Shown piece after piece: positions 36,207-48,700 of a DNA stretch of 64,000 bases. Within the stretch, counting starts at the first letter, position 1, and every line of letters starts with the position of its first letter. Source of the stretch: Lophius americanus (Eukaryota; Chordata; Actinopteri; Lophiiformes; Lophiidae); assembly GCA_037951165.1 (NCBI GenBank), contig JBBDHG010000160.1:62001-126000 (forward strand), written 5' to 3'. The translations under genes and the position numbers were made by a program. The notes under the pieces are model-generated. The model did no database searches, was not told the origin of the DNA, and saw only the letters and a program-made list of their open reading frames with translations.

Positions 36207-36225
36207 GGGGGGGGGGGGGGGGGGG
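36207..36225 (+). repeat. Poly-G tract, 19 bases
   Basis: Nineteen G followed by agtgggaggggggga, all purine-rich. Confidence 0.92.
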
Positions 36226-36239
36226 AGTGGGAGGGGGGG

Positions 36240-37137
36240 ACAGGGAGATGAATATGTATGAGTCAAACAAGAGGCACAAAGAAAGGAGGACAGATAGAAC
36301 CACGGCGGAACTAAACGACCGCACACACTTTTTTCAAATCACAGCCTCTTCGCTGTAACCCACATAACTCCAGCCAGCCACCGGACCTCAGCCCCCACGT
36401 ACCAGAACCACCACCAGAGGATACACGGACCAGCAGCAAGTGAAGGAATAATATCTCACTGCCACGTTTACATGAGACATAGAACCTCCTGGTTATTTCA
36501 GTACTAACACACTTTCAGAAACTTCATTGCGGGACTTTGTCCACGAGAAAATACTGATATAAAGACTCAAAAATGATCTAGAGTCACCCGAGTTGATGAC
36601 ATGCTGACTAAACACATCAATCCTGACGTGGTTGAGGTATTAAAAAAAAACCTTCCTCATCCTGATATGGTCGTTCTGCGGAATGACTTCCTTCTTTGCA
36701 CTTGTCATAATCCCCAAAGTCACTAAAAGCCAGACAATATTTGTTTTCCTTCCGCTGATGTGTGTCATATGTTTTTCATTTTGCCTTTAATCCGTCCAGC
36801 TTACAATCAGTGCTGGTTTCTTTTTTCACAAAACCTTTCTCAAAAATAGAAATAATACACAGTTGTTGTCTCTTTTTTTTTAGCAGAGAGATCCAGGATG
36901 TTAAAGCCTTTTCAGCTCTGGGCTGGTGCAGCTTTTTGTTGGGCCCCTCAGTTCTGCACGAGCGTTCTGGGGGGATAATAAGGAGTCCGAGTTGTTTTGG
37001 CCTCTGAAACGCCGGTAGAGGTAGTCATGTGGACAGAATGGACATCTGTGTCACTGCTCTGCAGAAATGTGCTGAGAAGTTTCGTAGGCGTGATGGTATT
37101 ACATCATTATTCCACTATTATAACTGTTATTACGTGG
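36240..37137. other. No feature seen
   Basis: Unique sequence; short frames at 36762-37007 and 36997-37233 have no domain. Confidence 0.4.
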
Positions 37138-37262
37138 GGGGGGGAAGCCGGAGAACCAGAGAGAACTCAAACATTGAAACCCTACACAGACAGACGGGCT
37201 GAGATGGATTCAAACCCGGAACCTTCCTGCTGAGAGACAGCGGTTCTACCCATACCGCCCAC
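37138..37262 (-). repeat. Widespread teleost repeat, inverted partial copy
   Basis: 'gaagccggagaacc', 'gagagaactcaaac', 'cctacacagaca' and 'ggattcaaacccggaacc' then 'cttcctgctgagagacagcg' fit the distal part of the repeat at 32250-32490. Confidence 0.5.
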
Positions 37263-37731
37263 TATTCATCATTGCCAAGTTAATAAATGTTTTGTACATT
37301 TCATTCCCGACGCACATCCAGGAACCTTGGTCACACAAGACCTGCAGTTCTTGAGAAGTTCTGACCCAGTCATCACAATTTGACTCTTGGCAAAGTCTCT
37401 CAGATCGTAATGATTGCCCGTTTCCTTCTTCCAACACTCAACTTCAGTACAAAATTGTAATTTTCTACCTGATAACATCCGACCCACCGCCAGGCAACGA
37501 GATGATCTGAGTGGTTGTAATGTTATGGATGAACATGTATGTACCCGCCTCCATCACAACTGTCTGAGCTTTGATGCCCTAACCCTCACCTAGCCTGACG
37601 TGCTCTTGGGGGTCGGAAAGGTCATATTTTGGTACACTGAACATTATTGAACGTCAGGGTTCATGACCGTCTGACTTTAGACGTTTACGTGAAAACAGAT
37701 GGAACCATGCACCGATGCACAGGAGTACAGG

Positions 37732-37767
37732 GGAGGAGGAGGAGGAGGAGGAGGAGGAGGAGGAGGA
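37732..37767. repeat. (GGA)n microsatellite
   Basis: About twelve GGA units; the source of poly-Pro and poly-Leu frames on the minus strand. Confidence 0.95.
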
Positions 37768-39307
37768 CTAAATAATTGAAGCGTAGCACCAAAATGCAGT
37801 CGATGGAAAATGTTTCCCAGATGTGACCTCGACTTATATAACACTGTGATATTTTTTTTTTGTATTGATAGTATATGAAGATCTGGTACTGCTGCACCTC
37901 TGGAGTTCACCCAGGGTTAAAACCGTAGCTGTCTCTCTCTTCCACTCGAACCCATCGTGTTTTTACGTCGTCAGTCAATCATGTCTCTTCAGACAAATTA
38001 GGTTATGGCCAAAGTTGAGTCAGGTGGACTATTCCTCTGCACACTTTGGCCACAGTATACTTATCACACCCTTCGTCTTGATTCCTTCTATCGTGGGGAA
38101 GTCCTGATAGAACAAGATGTTCGCTGTTCACGTCAACCGGTGACGTCTCGCCAATGACACGGTGACACACTTTCATCATCATGCTGTGTTCTACTCGCGC
38201 AAAGGTCACCTGGGATCATTCAGGTCGCCGGGAGAGTAACATGAACCTGCAAATATGCGCAAAGTCAATAAGCTCAGATGAACTAATCTTCCACTTCCAC
38301 ATCAACGTCTTAAAGCAATTGTTTGCGAATTTCACCGTTTTTTTAAAAACTAATTTTCCGTTCAAGACATAACATGAAACTCAAAACTTTACCGAGTCAA
38401 AACTCAATTTGAAATTGGAATCTCAAATTTGTCCGTTGCGTTCCACGATTTCTACTTCCGACTCCTCACTTTGAAGTTACAGTCTGTGTAATCGCTACGT
38501 ACAAAAAATGTCTTAAATGCCGCTGTAATGTTTAACTTACATCACCATCCAGTCCTCGCAAATCCACCATCTATCAGTCCCAGCAGAGTCATCAGCCACC
38601 ACCACCAGTGTCTGGAAGAGCCAGAGTACTAAATACTTCCTGAAAGACTAATTATCACGTAGTATCTTGTTGAATAAACCTTTAATCTCTGCTGATTGGA
38701 ATACCTGTTTTGTTTCTGATAGATGCAACCTCATCACGGAAATCCTCATTTAGAATTTATTCATGAGAAGATACATCGTACAGAAACAGCAAATTAACTT
38801 TCATCACAGGCTCAGTTTATTTTGGGGCAAGTAGCTATAGTATCTCTTTTTCTGAGCCGATGATGTCGTGCGATCTTGTTCAGCAGCCTGTTTGTTTGTT
38901 TAGTTGTCATTAGCTTTGCCCTAAAGCTATTTTAGTCTTCCTGCGGTTCACAATTAAATCAGATATAAGGATTTCCCATCTGAACTCCTGTCGTAAAACC
39001 AAACTAAACAATTAAAAACTGATTTGCGTTAAGATTATAGGCTTTAGTCCTTTCAGGCAACTCACGAATAGAACTCTCAGACTCACAAACATTATTTCGA
39101 TCAGGCGCAGAAGAGAACGAAGGAAAGATAAATGTGATAATTGATAATTTGTCTTTCAGAAAGTCTCAAGACTCTTCAGGGAGATTGTGATCGAAGGACG
39201 TCTGCCCTGACTGGAAGCAGATATTTGCTCCCATCGGATTTAGTGCTGGTAACACGCATAGCAAGCATGAGCTGCCAAACCAGAATAAACCAGAAAACAC
39301 AAAGCTG
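37768..39307. other. No feature seen
   Basis: Unique sequence up to the BED finger relic. Confidence 0.35.
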
Positions 39308-39460
39308 AAAGTTTGTGAGACTAGTAAGGACAAAATAAGCCCTGGTGGAACAACCCCAAAGCGTTTGCCACAACATGAGTTTTCAAACAGTTCAAATTTA
39401 ATCACCCCGAGGAACATAGCAAGTTTCAAGAAGCTAACGTGAGCGGAGCGGCTAAAGCTA
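39308..39460 (+). pseudogene. BED-type zinc-finger relic, copy 1 (hAT transposase or ZBED-like)
   Basis: One + frame from 39308 reads KVCETSKDKISPGGTTPK, the first half of a BED finger with one Cys and the GG..PK turn. The frame then shifts near 39350-39360; the next frame reads NPKAFATT, a stop, VFKQFKFNHPEEHSKFQEA, the second half with the typical HPEEH..F.EA. The His expected before KFNH is Gln here. BED fingers bind DNA at the N-terminus of hAT transposases and of ZBED genes derived from them. Frameshift, stop and lost ligand mean it is dead. The rest of the transposase was not found downstream. Confidence 0.65.
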
Positions 39461-39476
39461 GCCACGAGCACGCTGT

Positions 39477-39779
39477 ATGTATGTATGTATTTATGTACGC
39501 CGTCAATTATGGATTCATAGCGTAAGACACAAAAGAAGCTGCAGCGGAACAACCCCGAAAACGTTTGGCACAAAAACCTTAATCAGACACTTCAAAATGA
39601 AGCGCCACGAGGAAAATAACACGTTTCAAGAAGCTAACGTTGGCGCAGTTGCTAGAGAGATCGACGACACAGAGCTAGCCTCAAACCCTGAAGCCCCTGA
39701 ACAAAGACAACAAAGTTTAATTTTGACTTTTAAATGTCATACAATTGGTTTAAGAAACGGAGCGTACATCCCTCAATGA
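39477..39779 (+). pseudogene. BED-type zinc-finger relic, copy 2, 200 bp downstream of copy 1
   Basis: A 100-codon open frame carries GTTPKTFGTKTLIRHFKMK then RHEENNTFQEA, the C-terminal half of a BED finger with both His ligands (H-x5-H), followed by an acidic stretch EIDDTELASNPEAPEQ. The Cys pair is not in frame; the start lies in a (TATG)n run at 39475-39497, so the ATG is not a real start. DNA around caacccc and tttcaagaagctaacgt recurs exactly 200 bp after copy 1 (39424 and 39624), so one finger exon was duplicated in tandem, or two insertions landed together. Confidence 0.6.
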
Positions 39780-41785
39780 GTTAGAACACATACACAATGC
39801 CAAACGGCCTTTTTGCCACTGCAATCATATATATTTATATATTTATATTAATATACTAATCATTATGGTTTTAAAACTTTAAAGAATCATCCAAAATCGT
39901 TATTGGGAGGTCCTACTTTATAAGAACGGGTAATCAGGGCACCTCTAATTCAATGGAGTATACCAAATCCAAAGTATGGTATACTTCATTTTCCAATTTG
40001 TGACTGTTTATATATTAATGTCTTAAATGGAACTGCTCAAGAATGAAAACTTACTGGTTTCTTACAGGTATGTGCTGGTAGCGACTATCAGACGGTACAA
40101 ACGACTGATTTATGCTGCATTCCACTGAACAAAACCTCCTCAAAATTCAATTCCATCCTAAAACCGGAGCCCCTCCCTTCATTCTTCTGAATAATTGCCT
40201 GCTAGACTCGTTACTGGGAGGGTAAGAAAATATCCTTGAATCAATCCGCAGGCTCTAAGACATTCTCCAATCCATAAATCACCCCCGTAAATCCCTAAAC
40301 CTTCGCTGTCATCCAGGACAGCACATCAGCAGACAGTGTTTCAGTGGGGGTGTGGGTGGGGGGGGGCAGCAGCGTGAACACGGGTGCATTTCAGGGGATT
40401 ATAGCACATTTTTCCACCTGGGGTTCATTAATAGGCACGACAAGTGGAGGGAGGCTTTTTTCTGCTGGAACCTGATCTTTCTGAGAGACAGAAAAAAGGA
40501 GCAAGATGAATTAAATGATGGTGGAAATTAAGGCAAGAGAGAGGAAAATGTGGAGGAAGAAACAGATGGATTATGATGAGGGATGACAATAACGAGAGAG
40601 ACCCGGCAGGGTTCGTGAACCTCCCGGGGTATTTTCTGAGAGCAGCTCATCTCTGCAGCAGAGAAACAGGAAGCTGCGATTCCCACGTGACAGACCCGAG
40701 TGTGACAGCGGTGGAGAGGTGGAGAGGTGGAGGTGAAGGATGGCTGCATGGAAACACTTCATCCCTCAGTATTGCTTTCATATAAAACCTGTCACCATCA
40801 CCTCCTCTGCCTTTACACTGTAGGTGTGCTGTTGCCAGCTTTCTGTCTGCCAGGAAGTGGAAATCTGACATTTAAGGAATTATTAATTACTGGGTTTCCA
40901 CAGTAGTTCGGCTCAAACCTTTGTCCAAGGGAAACAATCTGCCCAAACATCCATTATATACACTTACTAAATTCATCACGACGCCAAAGTAGCTGACAGG
41001 TCCGGAATTCCTGGGAGGGGATCAGATTGAATGGCCTATGATGTCACAAATTCCTGAGGAAATCCACCAGATGATCTTGAGGTGAAACAAAAAGAGTCCA
41101 TAACAGCCAGAGAGCTTTTTTTCTCTGAGTTCAAGATGACCTGATGATGAAGTAGAATTATCATAGGAACGAAAAGCAGCGACCTCAGTGACTCATCAGT
41201 AGGGGTGGGGATGAAGAAAAATCAATACATCATCATGTCATTTTTAATGTGGCATAATTGGATCAATCGTTTTTTTTATATGAATTGCGAACATAAATTC
41301 AAATATTTGGTACTAGTAATAAAGAATATTTATTTTACAGTCCACTGGATGGGGCTATATATGGACTTCTTTTTTTTTCTTGTGAGGTCAGCGAAGATGA
41401 GGTTAATCAAGCAGGAATGGAAGCATCGGGGAAAGAAATCAGCAGTCTCCACCTGTGTTTAAATCAAACTTCTGTCCCCGTTTTGGGTTGTTTCTACAAG
41501 AAAAGATCAAAATTGGATAGATATAATTAGAAAAATGAGTATAAAACTTATTCATGGAGCACTGTTCTCATACAGAGGCTATAGCTCAAAGTTATTTACA
41601 AAAACAAGGGCACATTAAAACCTTAAACATTAGATAACTGGTATGACGTAGTTTTAAAAAGAGCTCTGCTGCCTCTTTTCTTGAATGTACAATGTAGTGT
41701 ATTTAAAATCCCAACCTTAGAGGATCTTAGAGGTCGGGAAGGATAATAAAAGGCTTTTTAGACGAGTATAAATCAAGTTGAAATC
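39780..41785. other. No gene seen
   Basis: Contains a G run near 40359-40367 and a short gtggagag repeat at about 40711-40730. Opposite-strand frames at 40528-40871 are mutual shadows. Confidence 0.35.
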
Positions 41786-41855
41786 TAATAATAATAATAC
41801 ATTTAATTTATAACGCACTTTACATTTGGATCAAATCTCAAAGTGCTAAATCAAG
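41786..41855 (-). mobile_element. LINE 3' tail, 5'-truncated, inverted
   Basis: 41786-41832 is the reverse complement of the LINE tail at 18554-18600 with one mismatch in 47 bases, including the ATT run. Similarity weakens beyond about 41850, so it is a very short truncated insertion. Confidence 0.7.
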
Positions 41856-42240
41856 AATCTATTAAATCTATAAATCTATTCCAGAAGACTTTAGAGGAGG
41901 TACAAGGATTGTGCTATAAAAGTAAAATACTCTGGGAATACCATGAACTATGAACCTGAGGCGAAGATGAATTCACCTCAGGTGCTGCCAAACATACATA
42001 ATGCTAACCGATGGAAGCAAAGCTAAACCTGAAACCCAAACAGCACTGGGCACACTGAGCTTGACAAATTGACCTTCTAATTCCGAGAGAGTTAAGGAAA
42101 CCGCACAGTCCATTACCTGCTTCCTGTTCAAAGGCTCACAACCTGACAGCCTGGTGGGACACCACACCGCTAGTGTTACCTGATCAAGACGTTGGAACCG
42201 AAGTTTATGACCCTAAAAGTACGTTTTTTCAGGGACCTAT

Positions 42241-42520
42241 GCTTTCGTCACCAACAGCGAGGGTTTATCCCTGAAGAGTGTGAGGTTATGTCCAAAAAAC
42301 AGTGTTTTTATTCATAAAAAAAGCTAATAGAGTCGAATATAATATACAGTATATAAAATATACATCTCATGAAAGTCCATTCATGTGCACCAAAAATAAA
42401 TAAAATTAAATAATTTTTACAGATAAAGCTCCCCCTAGTGTTGAGAATATCCAACAGTCCTTTACCAAAAATCACTTCCTCCTCAGATTAAGGTCTCTGG
42501 GGACATAAAATTTGAAAACG
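42241..42520 (-). mobile_element. Unnamed TIR-bearing repeat, copy D (one end)
   Basis: Inverted relative to copy A. The end is 'gtcaccaacagcgagggttt' then 'atccctgaagagtg' (42247-42281). 'cattcatgtgcacc' lies near 42379, 'gctccccctagtg' near 42428, and 'cttcctcctcagattaaggt' near 42474. The subterminal lacks the cttgtacaacg block. Decayed and truncated. Confidence 0.5.
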
Positions 42521-43050
42521 ACGCATGACACAGCTTTTGCGTCATCCTGTCACCTGTGTTTTCCTGCTGGGGACACAATTCAGGGTTTGAAAATCAAATC
42601 TCAATATCGCCATTCCAACACAGAGGATTTTTTTGCAAATCCTTTAAAAATCGTGATTTCTTCCCCCTGCTTGCGACAGAAGACGTTTCGCGGAGCCAAA
42701 ACTGCATCTGAGGATCGAAAGTAGGAAGTGAGACTTCAGCTGTGGATATCTAACTATAGAAGGTTCTGGAGAAAAAAACCATCATCACCTGCAGCTGCAG
42801 ACTGTCATGCTGGATTATTCACTCTGGTTTCAGGGACTAAAGTGCGATATGGAAGGATTCTTGACGTTTTTTTTAATTCGCTATGCTAGCTGAGGCTCCT
42901 GCACAACAAATGCCTCCCTGATCTGCTGATTTGCAGGGAACCGCTGATAATGGACTTTTAATCCACTCGCATATTGACATTCAGGTCTCTGTATTCAACA
43001 GAGCATCCTGAAGAACCTTGTTTTGTTCATTCCGAGGCACATATTATGAT
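42521..43050. other. No feature seen
   Basis: Unique sequence between copy D and the poly-G tract. Confidence 0.4.
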
Positions 43051-43075
43051 GGGGGGGGGGGGGGGGGGGGGGGGG
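43051..43075 (+). repeat. Poly-G tract, 25 bases
   Basis: Twenty-five G preceded by atgat. It creates poly-Gly and poly-Pro in spurious frames on both strands. Confidence 0.92.
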
Positions 43076-43482
43076 AAGAACATTAAAGCTGGCAGACAAA
43101 AGGTTCCCTATAAACAGGACCACCTCATTTGTTGTTATCGCTGCAGCGAGAGAGGGATCAGATGAGGAGAGCTGGTTCCGGAAAGTAAACAGCACAGCAG
43201 TAATTGTTAACACAAGGACCGGGCAACCGGCCCGCTCCATCAGCGGACTGCGACCGCTCTTCCAGGAAAGACAACGATCAGACGGTGATACGGTAGGTGG
43301 ACGTTTGCGAGGCTGCAGGCCAGACTGACCGCAGCTGAGTTTCCTCTTCAACCTCGTCATTAGAGCGTCCCAGACTTAAACAGCGCTCATCCGGTCTCTC
43401 TTCGTAGAAAAACCTCCCATTTCACTCTAAACATCTATTTAATTATGGCTCCGGGCTCAGACTTCAGCTCGGTGAAAACTGC

Positions 43483-43965
43483 AACACGGATCAGCCATAA
43501 CATTACCACCACTGACAGGTGAAATTACAGTAACCGCCATTATCCCGTCACCGCGGCAACTGACAGTGGGTGTGATATATCAGGGTGAAAGGGAGACGTT
43601 TGAACTGTAGTTGATGTGTTGGAGGCTGGACGAATTATCAGGTGGAAGGATCAGAGCCACTTTGACAAGGGCCAGATTGGTGATAGTTAGAAGACTGGGT
43701 CAGAGAAGGTCCAGAACTGCAGGCCTTGTTGGATGTTCCCGGACTAAACCAAACCGGTTTACGGACAGACAGGGTTATGGGTGTCCAAGCTCATATTGAT
43801 TGCGGATTGGGAGCTAATGACCCTCCCCCCCCCACAATATATACTCCCCTACAGGAGCTAAATCGATGAACCAGGATCGAAAGATGCACCACATGAGTGT
43901 TTTTGCTGTTAAAAGGTGACCCAGACAATATTAGAAAAGGTGGTTCTAATGTTATGGTTTATCAC
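43483..43965 (+). mobile_element. Tc1-like transposon, internally deleted, both ends recognisable
   Basis: The left end 'tcagccataacattaccacc' (43491-43510) is matched inverted by 'ggttctaatgttatggttta' (43942-43961). The interior holds the N-terminal part of a Tc1-like transposase: HFDKGQIGDS on +, then GSEKVQNCRPCW-type sequence in a shifted frame. The catalytic domain is gone and frames are broken. Full-length elements of this family are about three times longer. The same family is at 59216-59699 and 61443-61797. Confidence 0.75.
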
Positions 43966-45660
43966 TTGAACTCCCTTAAGGGTCCTCCTCCTTCTATACA
44001 AACTTCTTAGCGGGACATTCTCAAGCCACATTTGTTGTTTAATATTTGCCTGCTTGTACTTCAGTAGAGTTCTCAGGTTTCCATAGTTTAGTTTTATTTT
44101 TTTCACTCTCTAGATTTTTACAAATATCTAAACTTTCTACTCCTGAAAATTTCAATACAGACTTTATACTTTAGCAGATTATTCCTTTAGTGTGTAACAT
44201 GTTCAGTAAAAAAATAGCTATATATAGCTATGCTGCCAGCCACTCTCTGCCAAGTTTGACCTATTCATTCAGCAACCGCGTCGTCGCCATCCCCTCTACA
44301 TCCCACTCCTCACCACCGCCGGATCAACCATCACATCTCTAAAAGAAAACTTTTAGTAGCAAATGCTGGCTCAAATCTGTTTGTAGCAGAAAAGAGAAAC
44401 TGGTTCCAGATTGACTTTTATAATAACCAGAACACAAAGACAAAACACATGAAAAGCGGTTTTGAAATGTTGTATAAATCATTTCGCTACGGACAAATTT
44501 CAGTTTGGACACTCTAATCGTTGTTTTTTTTTTTTTTTACAGTGTCTTTTGCTTTTACTCACAACACGACACTGAACAACAACAAGTCAAACCCACATCA
44601 ACAGCTTCCCTTGTTTCCAGCTGTTTTAGTCAGGAAAAAATAAAGAAAACTCTTTATTTTTGGTCCAAAGGGAAAGTTAAGCAGCATCATTGCCACATTT
44701 TAATTAAACCCATATACAAGATATTCCTAATTATGATGGGGTTTATTTTTGTAAAGTGGGTGTTTTAATGTTAAATGGACTTCCTCTTCAGCCTTTCTGA
44801 ACTTAAATCAGATTACAAAGCTGCATCAAAGGAGCCTGAAGCTACACTGGCTCCAACATCCTGGTACTTTAACACAATAAGTATCAGGTAGCGACTTAAA
44901 GGACATTCAAATCCCGGGTCGTCCAACAACAACCGTGAACTTATTCTTCTTTTCTGCTCATAGCTACTTTTCTCTAACGTCGCCTTCACTCCAATCATCT
45001 TTGATCGGAACTTTTCACACTTTGCGGGTGTGAATCCAAATACAGACAAAACTGTTGGACAAAGAGACGTTGTCTGTCTGGATCAAACTGAAGCATGGTT
45101 CTGGGTAAGTGTGCTTTAAGGAGAACGTCGGTGGAGTGAGGCGGTGTTGTTCCGTTGTTGTTTTGTAAAGTGTAAACAAACGATTTCATCGTAGAGCGCT
45201 TTTGCGTGACGTGTCTTAAAACGAGCTACAGAAATAGAGGGTTAAAAGGCAGGAGGTTGTAAGTCTTATATCATAAATCTCCATCAATAACCCCAGAGTC
45301 CCACGGGTGAAGCCTTCTTCCAGGTCTTCTTTCGCAGACAGACCACAGTTGGACCAATATTAACGGACACATGCTGCGTTTGGACCGGCACCATTACAGC
45401 AGAGTAAACATAGGAGAGACTTATTTCAGCTGCCCGGACGACTCCCTCGCAGAGCGTCTTTGGCTGCGGTTTTCATTCGGGTCCTCACAGGACACTAAAA
45501 GTCCGTCCGGAGAAGAACGCATGTGGAAGCGATAACGGCTGCAGTGGGAGAGGCTGGACAGCTGGGAGTCTTCCTCAGTCTCACCTCAACACACTGATTT
45601 ATACTTGTGAAGGCCTTTTAGCAGCTGCGATAGCTCCTCGATGAAGGTCAGGCCCGGTCA
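43966..45660. other. No feature seen
   Basis: Contains a T run at about 44524-44538 and a short tagctatatatagcta palindrome near 44217. No gene. Confidence 0.35.

Positions 45661-45702
<42 letters not shown>
45661..45702. repeat. (AC)n microsatellite, about 20 units
   Basis: Uninterrupted AC run. Confidence 0.96.
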
Positions 45703-45704
<2 letters not shown>

Positions 45705-48700
45705 TTCCACATGTGTACAATGTGACGTCCGAGACTGATAGTCTTTATACAAACGCCCTGATGACGGTGAAATAGTCAAACAATGAAGCAGAACTCAGAG
45801 ACCGCTAACCTCCGCTCTGTCTCCTGATGATGTCATCACACCTTAAAGCAACAGTCCATTCTCACCGACCATGAAAAACTCTCCTCTCCCATTTGAAATC
45901 ACATTATTTCACTCAGTGTTCTACCGGATCCATCCCAGTGATGTTTGCAGACACGGAACGGTTTCAGCTACAGACTGATCTTTGTCCGGTCTGACGCTCT
46001 AGACCTTTGAAGCTTGTGGCAGAGCGGGTCTGGGATAAGATCTGGATCCAGATCAGTTCTTATGTGTGCTGGATCTTATATAGTTACTGTTTAGTAACAT
46101 TATGCATCAAGTGAAACGCAAAAGTCTTGTAACTTCCCATTTCCCACAATGCAACACAATGTTAAAATAAAACACTTTAATCATAGTAATCTTCTAAGAT
46201 CTAATATCTAAGTGGAACAAATAGTTTAACGATTGCAAAAGTTCATAATTTATCATGAATGTGAAGATTACGAATGATTATTTAATCGATCGCACTCAAA
46301 TTGTTTGTTTATTAATCAATTCATTCATTTTTAAAAGTTCTGGATGCAGATCATGATCCGGATAATATAAACAGTACATATTTATCGTTATAAACATATA
46401 CACCTGGTTTTTGATCAGACGTAACAACTTTTGACGATTTATAGTCCAAACAATCGATCACAAAAGATGAAATTAACGTCTCAGTTCTCAGCATAATCAG
46501 GCTTTTACCGACTCGTCACTTTATGTGTATTACAGCATAAACACAAATAATCCCTTCGACATTAAAACATCGCGGTTCTAAACCTCTTCACACCTGACAG
46601 TGCCGGAGTCTTCACAGCGTTTGGACCACTGGGGAAAACTATTCTTGGCAGCAGGGATAAATTGGCAACACGGTTGACTGACGAAGCTCCACTTCTTGCT
46701 TTAAATGGTCGGGGTTCACCATGAGGTCTAGACTCGTCTCTCTCCGAGGTCTGCAGAAGAATTTAAGGCGGCGTGATGGCCTACTCTCTGCCCATTATGA
46801 TCATTCTTAGAATGCCATCCCTCCGCCGGCAAACGCCACTGCCTTCAAACCGACAGAAAGAAAATACGCCCTTAAAAGGGAATCTATCCTACGGGAGGAA
46901 GCCAGAAGCTCAAGTTTCCACCATGAATCATCTCAAACAATTTGGAGCAGGACTCCGAGCAGCATCTGTACGTGATTGAGACGCCGTAGCCTCAAGCCCT
47001 TCAATCTATAGCTATATATTTATACATATGTATCTATAGCCGGACGTACACTCTGTGATTTGAGGCCGACCATGAGGCTCCCCACCGGGCCCCCTACTGC
47101 CGGGGGCTCATCAGGCGTCGTTTGTCATTTAGTGTATGGAGGGTTGCGAGGGCCAATCAGATTTTGCCGACATGTCAGAAATTTTGGTCGGCCGAGTCGG
47201 AGCCACAAATCGATGGGCTGACGTCAGCGCCTTCTTTTCTCACTGCGCCTGTACAAACTGATTATTGAGTGTCTGAGTTGCCATGGCAACATAGCGCTTC
47301 ATGTGGAGTAGTAAAATGAAGTTCTTGGCTAGTGGCAACCTTACAGCAAGGAAGAAAAATGAAGGTCCTTAGCTGTGAGAGAAATGCTAGCTATCAAGTT
47401 TACACCGTATAGAGTAAAAGGTAGCTAGCGTACTTCGCGGTCTCTTCACACTGTCCGCGTCGATTTAGCCACATACGTGTCCGTATGCGTCTATTGGATT
47501 AAGATTTTTCGATACAAAGGATGGTGAAAATGATCAAGATAGCCCATTAGCACATTTCTGTCTTGCTAGCATTTGTACTTGCTGGCACCAGCATGCAGCT
47601 AGCAAACAAACTTCTGGTACGGAGCCGACCAGCCGTACAGTATGATCAGTCAATTGTTGCGATACGAACCGACCGTACAGTTGGAGCACACCAAACGTGG
47701 GCTTCCGCCAATGATACATTCGAACCGTTTGGACTCAAACAGCCAAGACTCTAAAATCGTACAATGTAAGCCAAGCTTTAAGCTTCCAAAATGTAGCAGA
47801 GAGGCTACAAGCTAAAAGGTAGGGGTTCACCCGGGATGTCATGTGACGACCCATCAGAAGGAGTCATGAGCCGATGGTTGACAGACCAAGGAAGGCCGGT
47901 ACCGACCTCACGACCAGAATTAAGCAAATGACCCCAAACCCAAGTCAATGACATCCTTTGAGCTCAACGTTAGCCAGCGTTTACATCAACGGCAGACTGA
48001 TTTTGGCTGAACAGTTGGAAAAGAGGAAGAAAAGGGCTGAAGGATGTTGACTCTCTCCTCCATGTAACAGGGCTTCACCGATAAACGCCTCTGAGACTCC
48101 CGCAGGACCGTAAACTGAATATCACTAAGATACAGTCCTTGAGCCCGAGCAGAAGATCCCGGTCTAATCTTCACGGCCAGAGGTGAGAGGTTTTAGGAGA
48201 ATCTCAGGATGAGCATGTCAGAGACATCTGGCTGTTAAACCGTCCCAATCAAATCCCCTGGTCCCAGAAAATCCTCCTCGCCGACTGGATGTAGGCTGGC
48301 AGACTCTGGTGTGAAGTGGGTGTTGATTAAAGGGAAATGAGAAAGATGTGAAGCGTGGTATGAGGTGATAGCCGGATGAGTTGATAGTGGTGAAATAAAG
48401 TGAAGAAGATTCAGAGAGCAAACGGTCTCTTCTAAAGAAAAAAAAGAAAAGATCAATCCAAAAGGCTTTAATACTTCAGTTTGTGCTTTTCAACTTTGTG
48501 TCACGTATGGCGACGGGTAAGATGGCAAAAACGCTGCAATTTAAGAAAACACAAGCAAAATAAATTCAAAAAATCGTCATCGGTTTGATGAGTTAGCTGC
48601 CAAAGCCACGACACAACCTGCTATTTTTCTGCTAAAAAGAAAAAATGTGTGTGCTCTTATCATTAATTAGCTTGAAAGCTAATGAGAAGTTAAACAACGG

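Noticed and set aside
39166..39573. 135-codon minus-strand frame
   Set aside because: It lies opposite the BED finger relic, whose + strand reading has recognisable motifs; the minus frame has none.
42995..43360. 121-codon minus-strand frame
   Set aside because: It runs through the G25 tract as poly-Pro and has no recognisable homologue.
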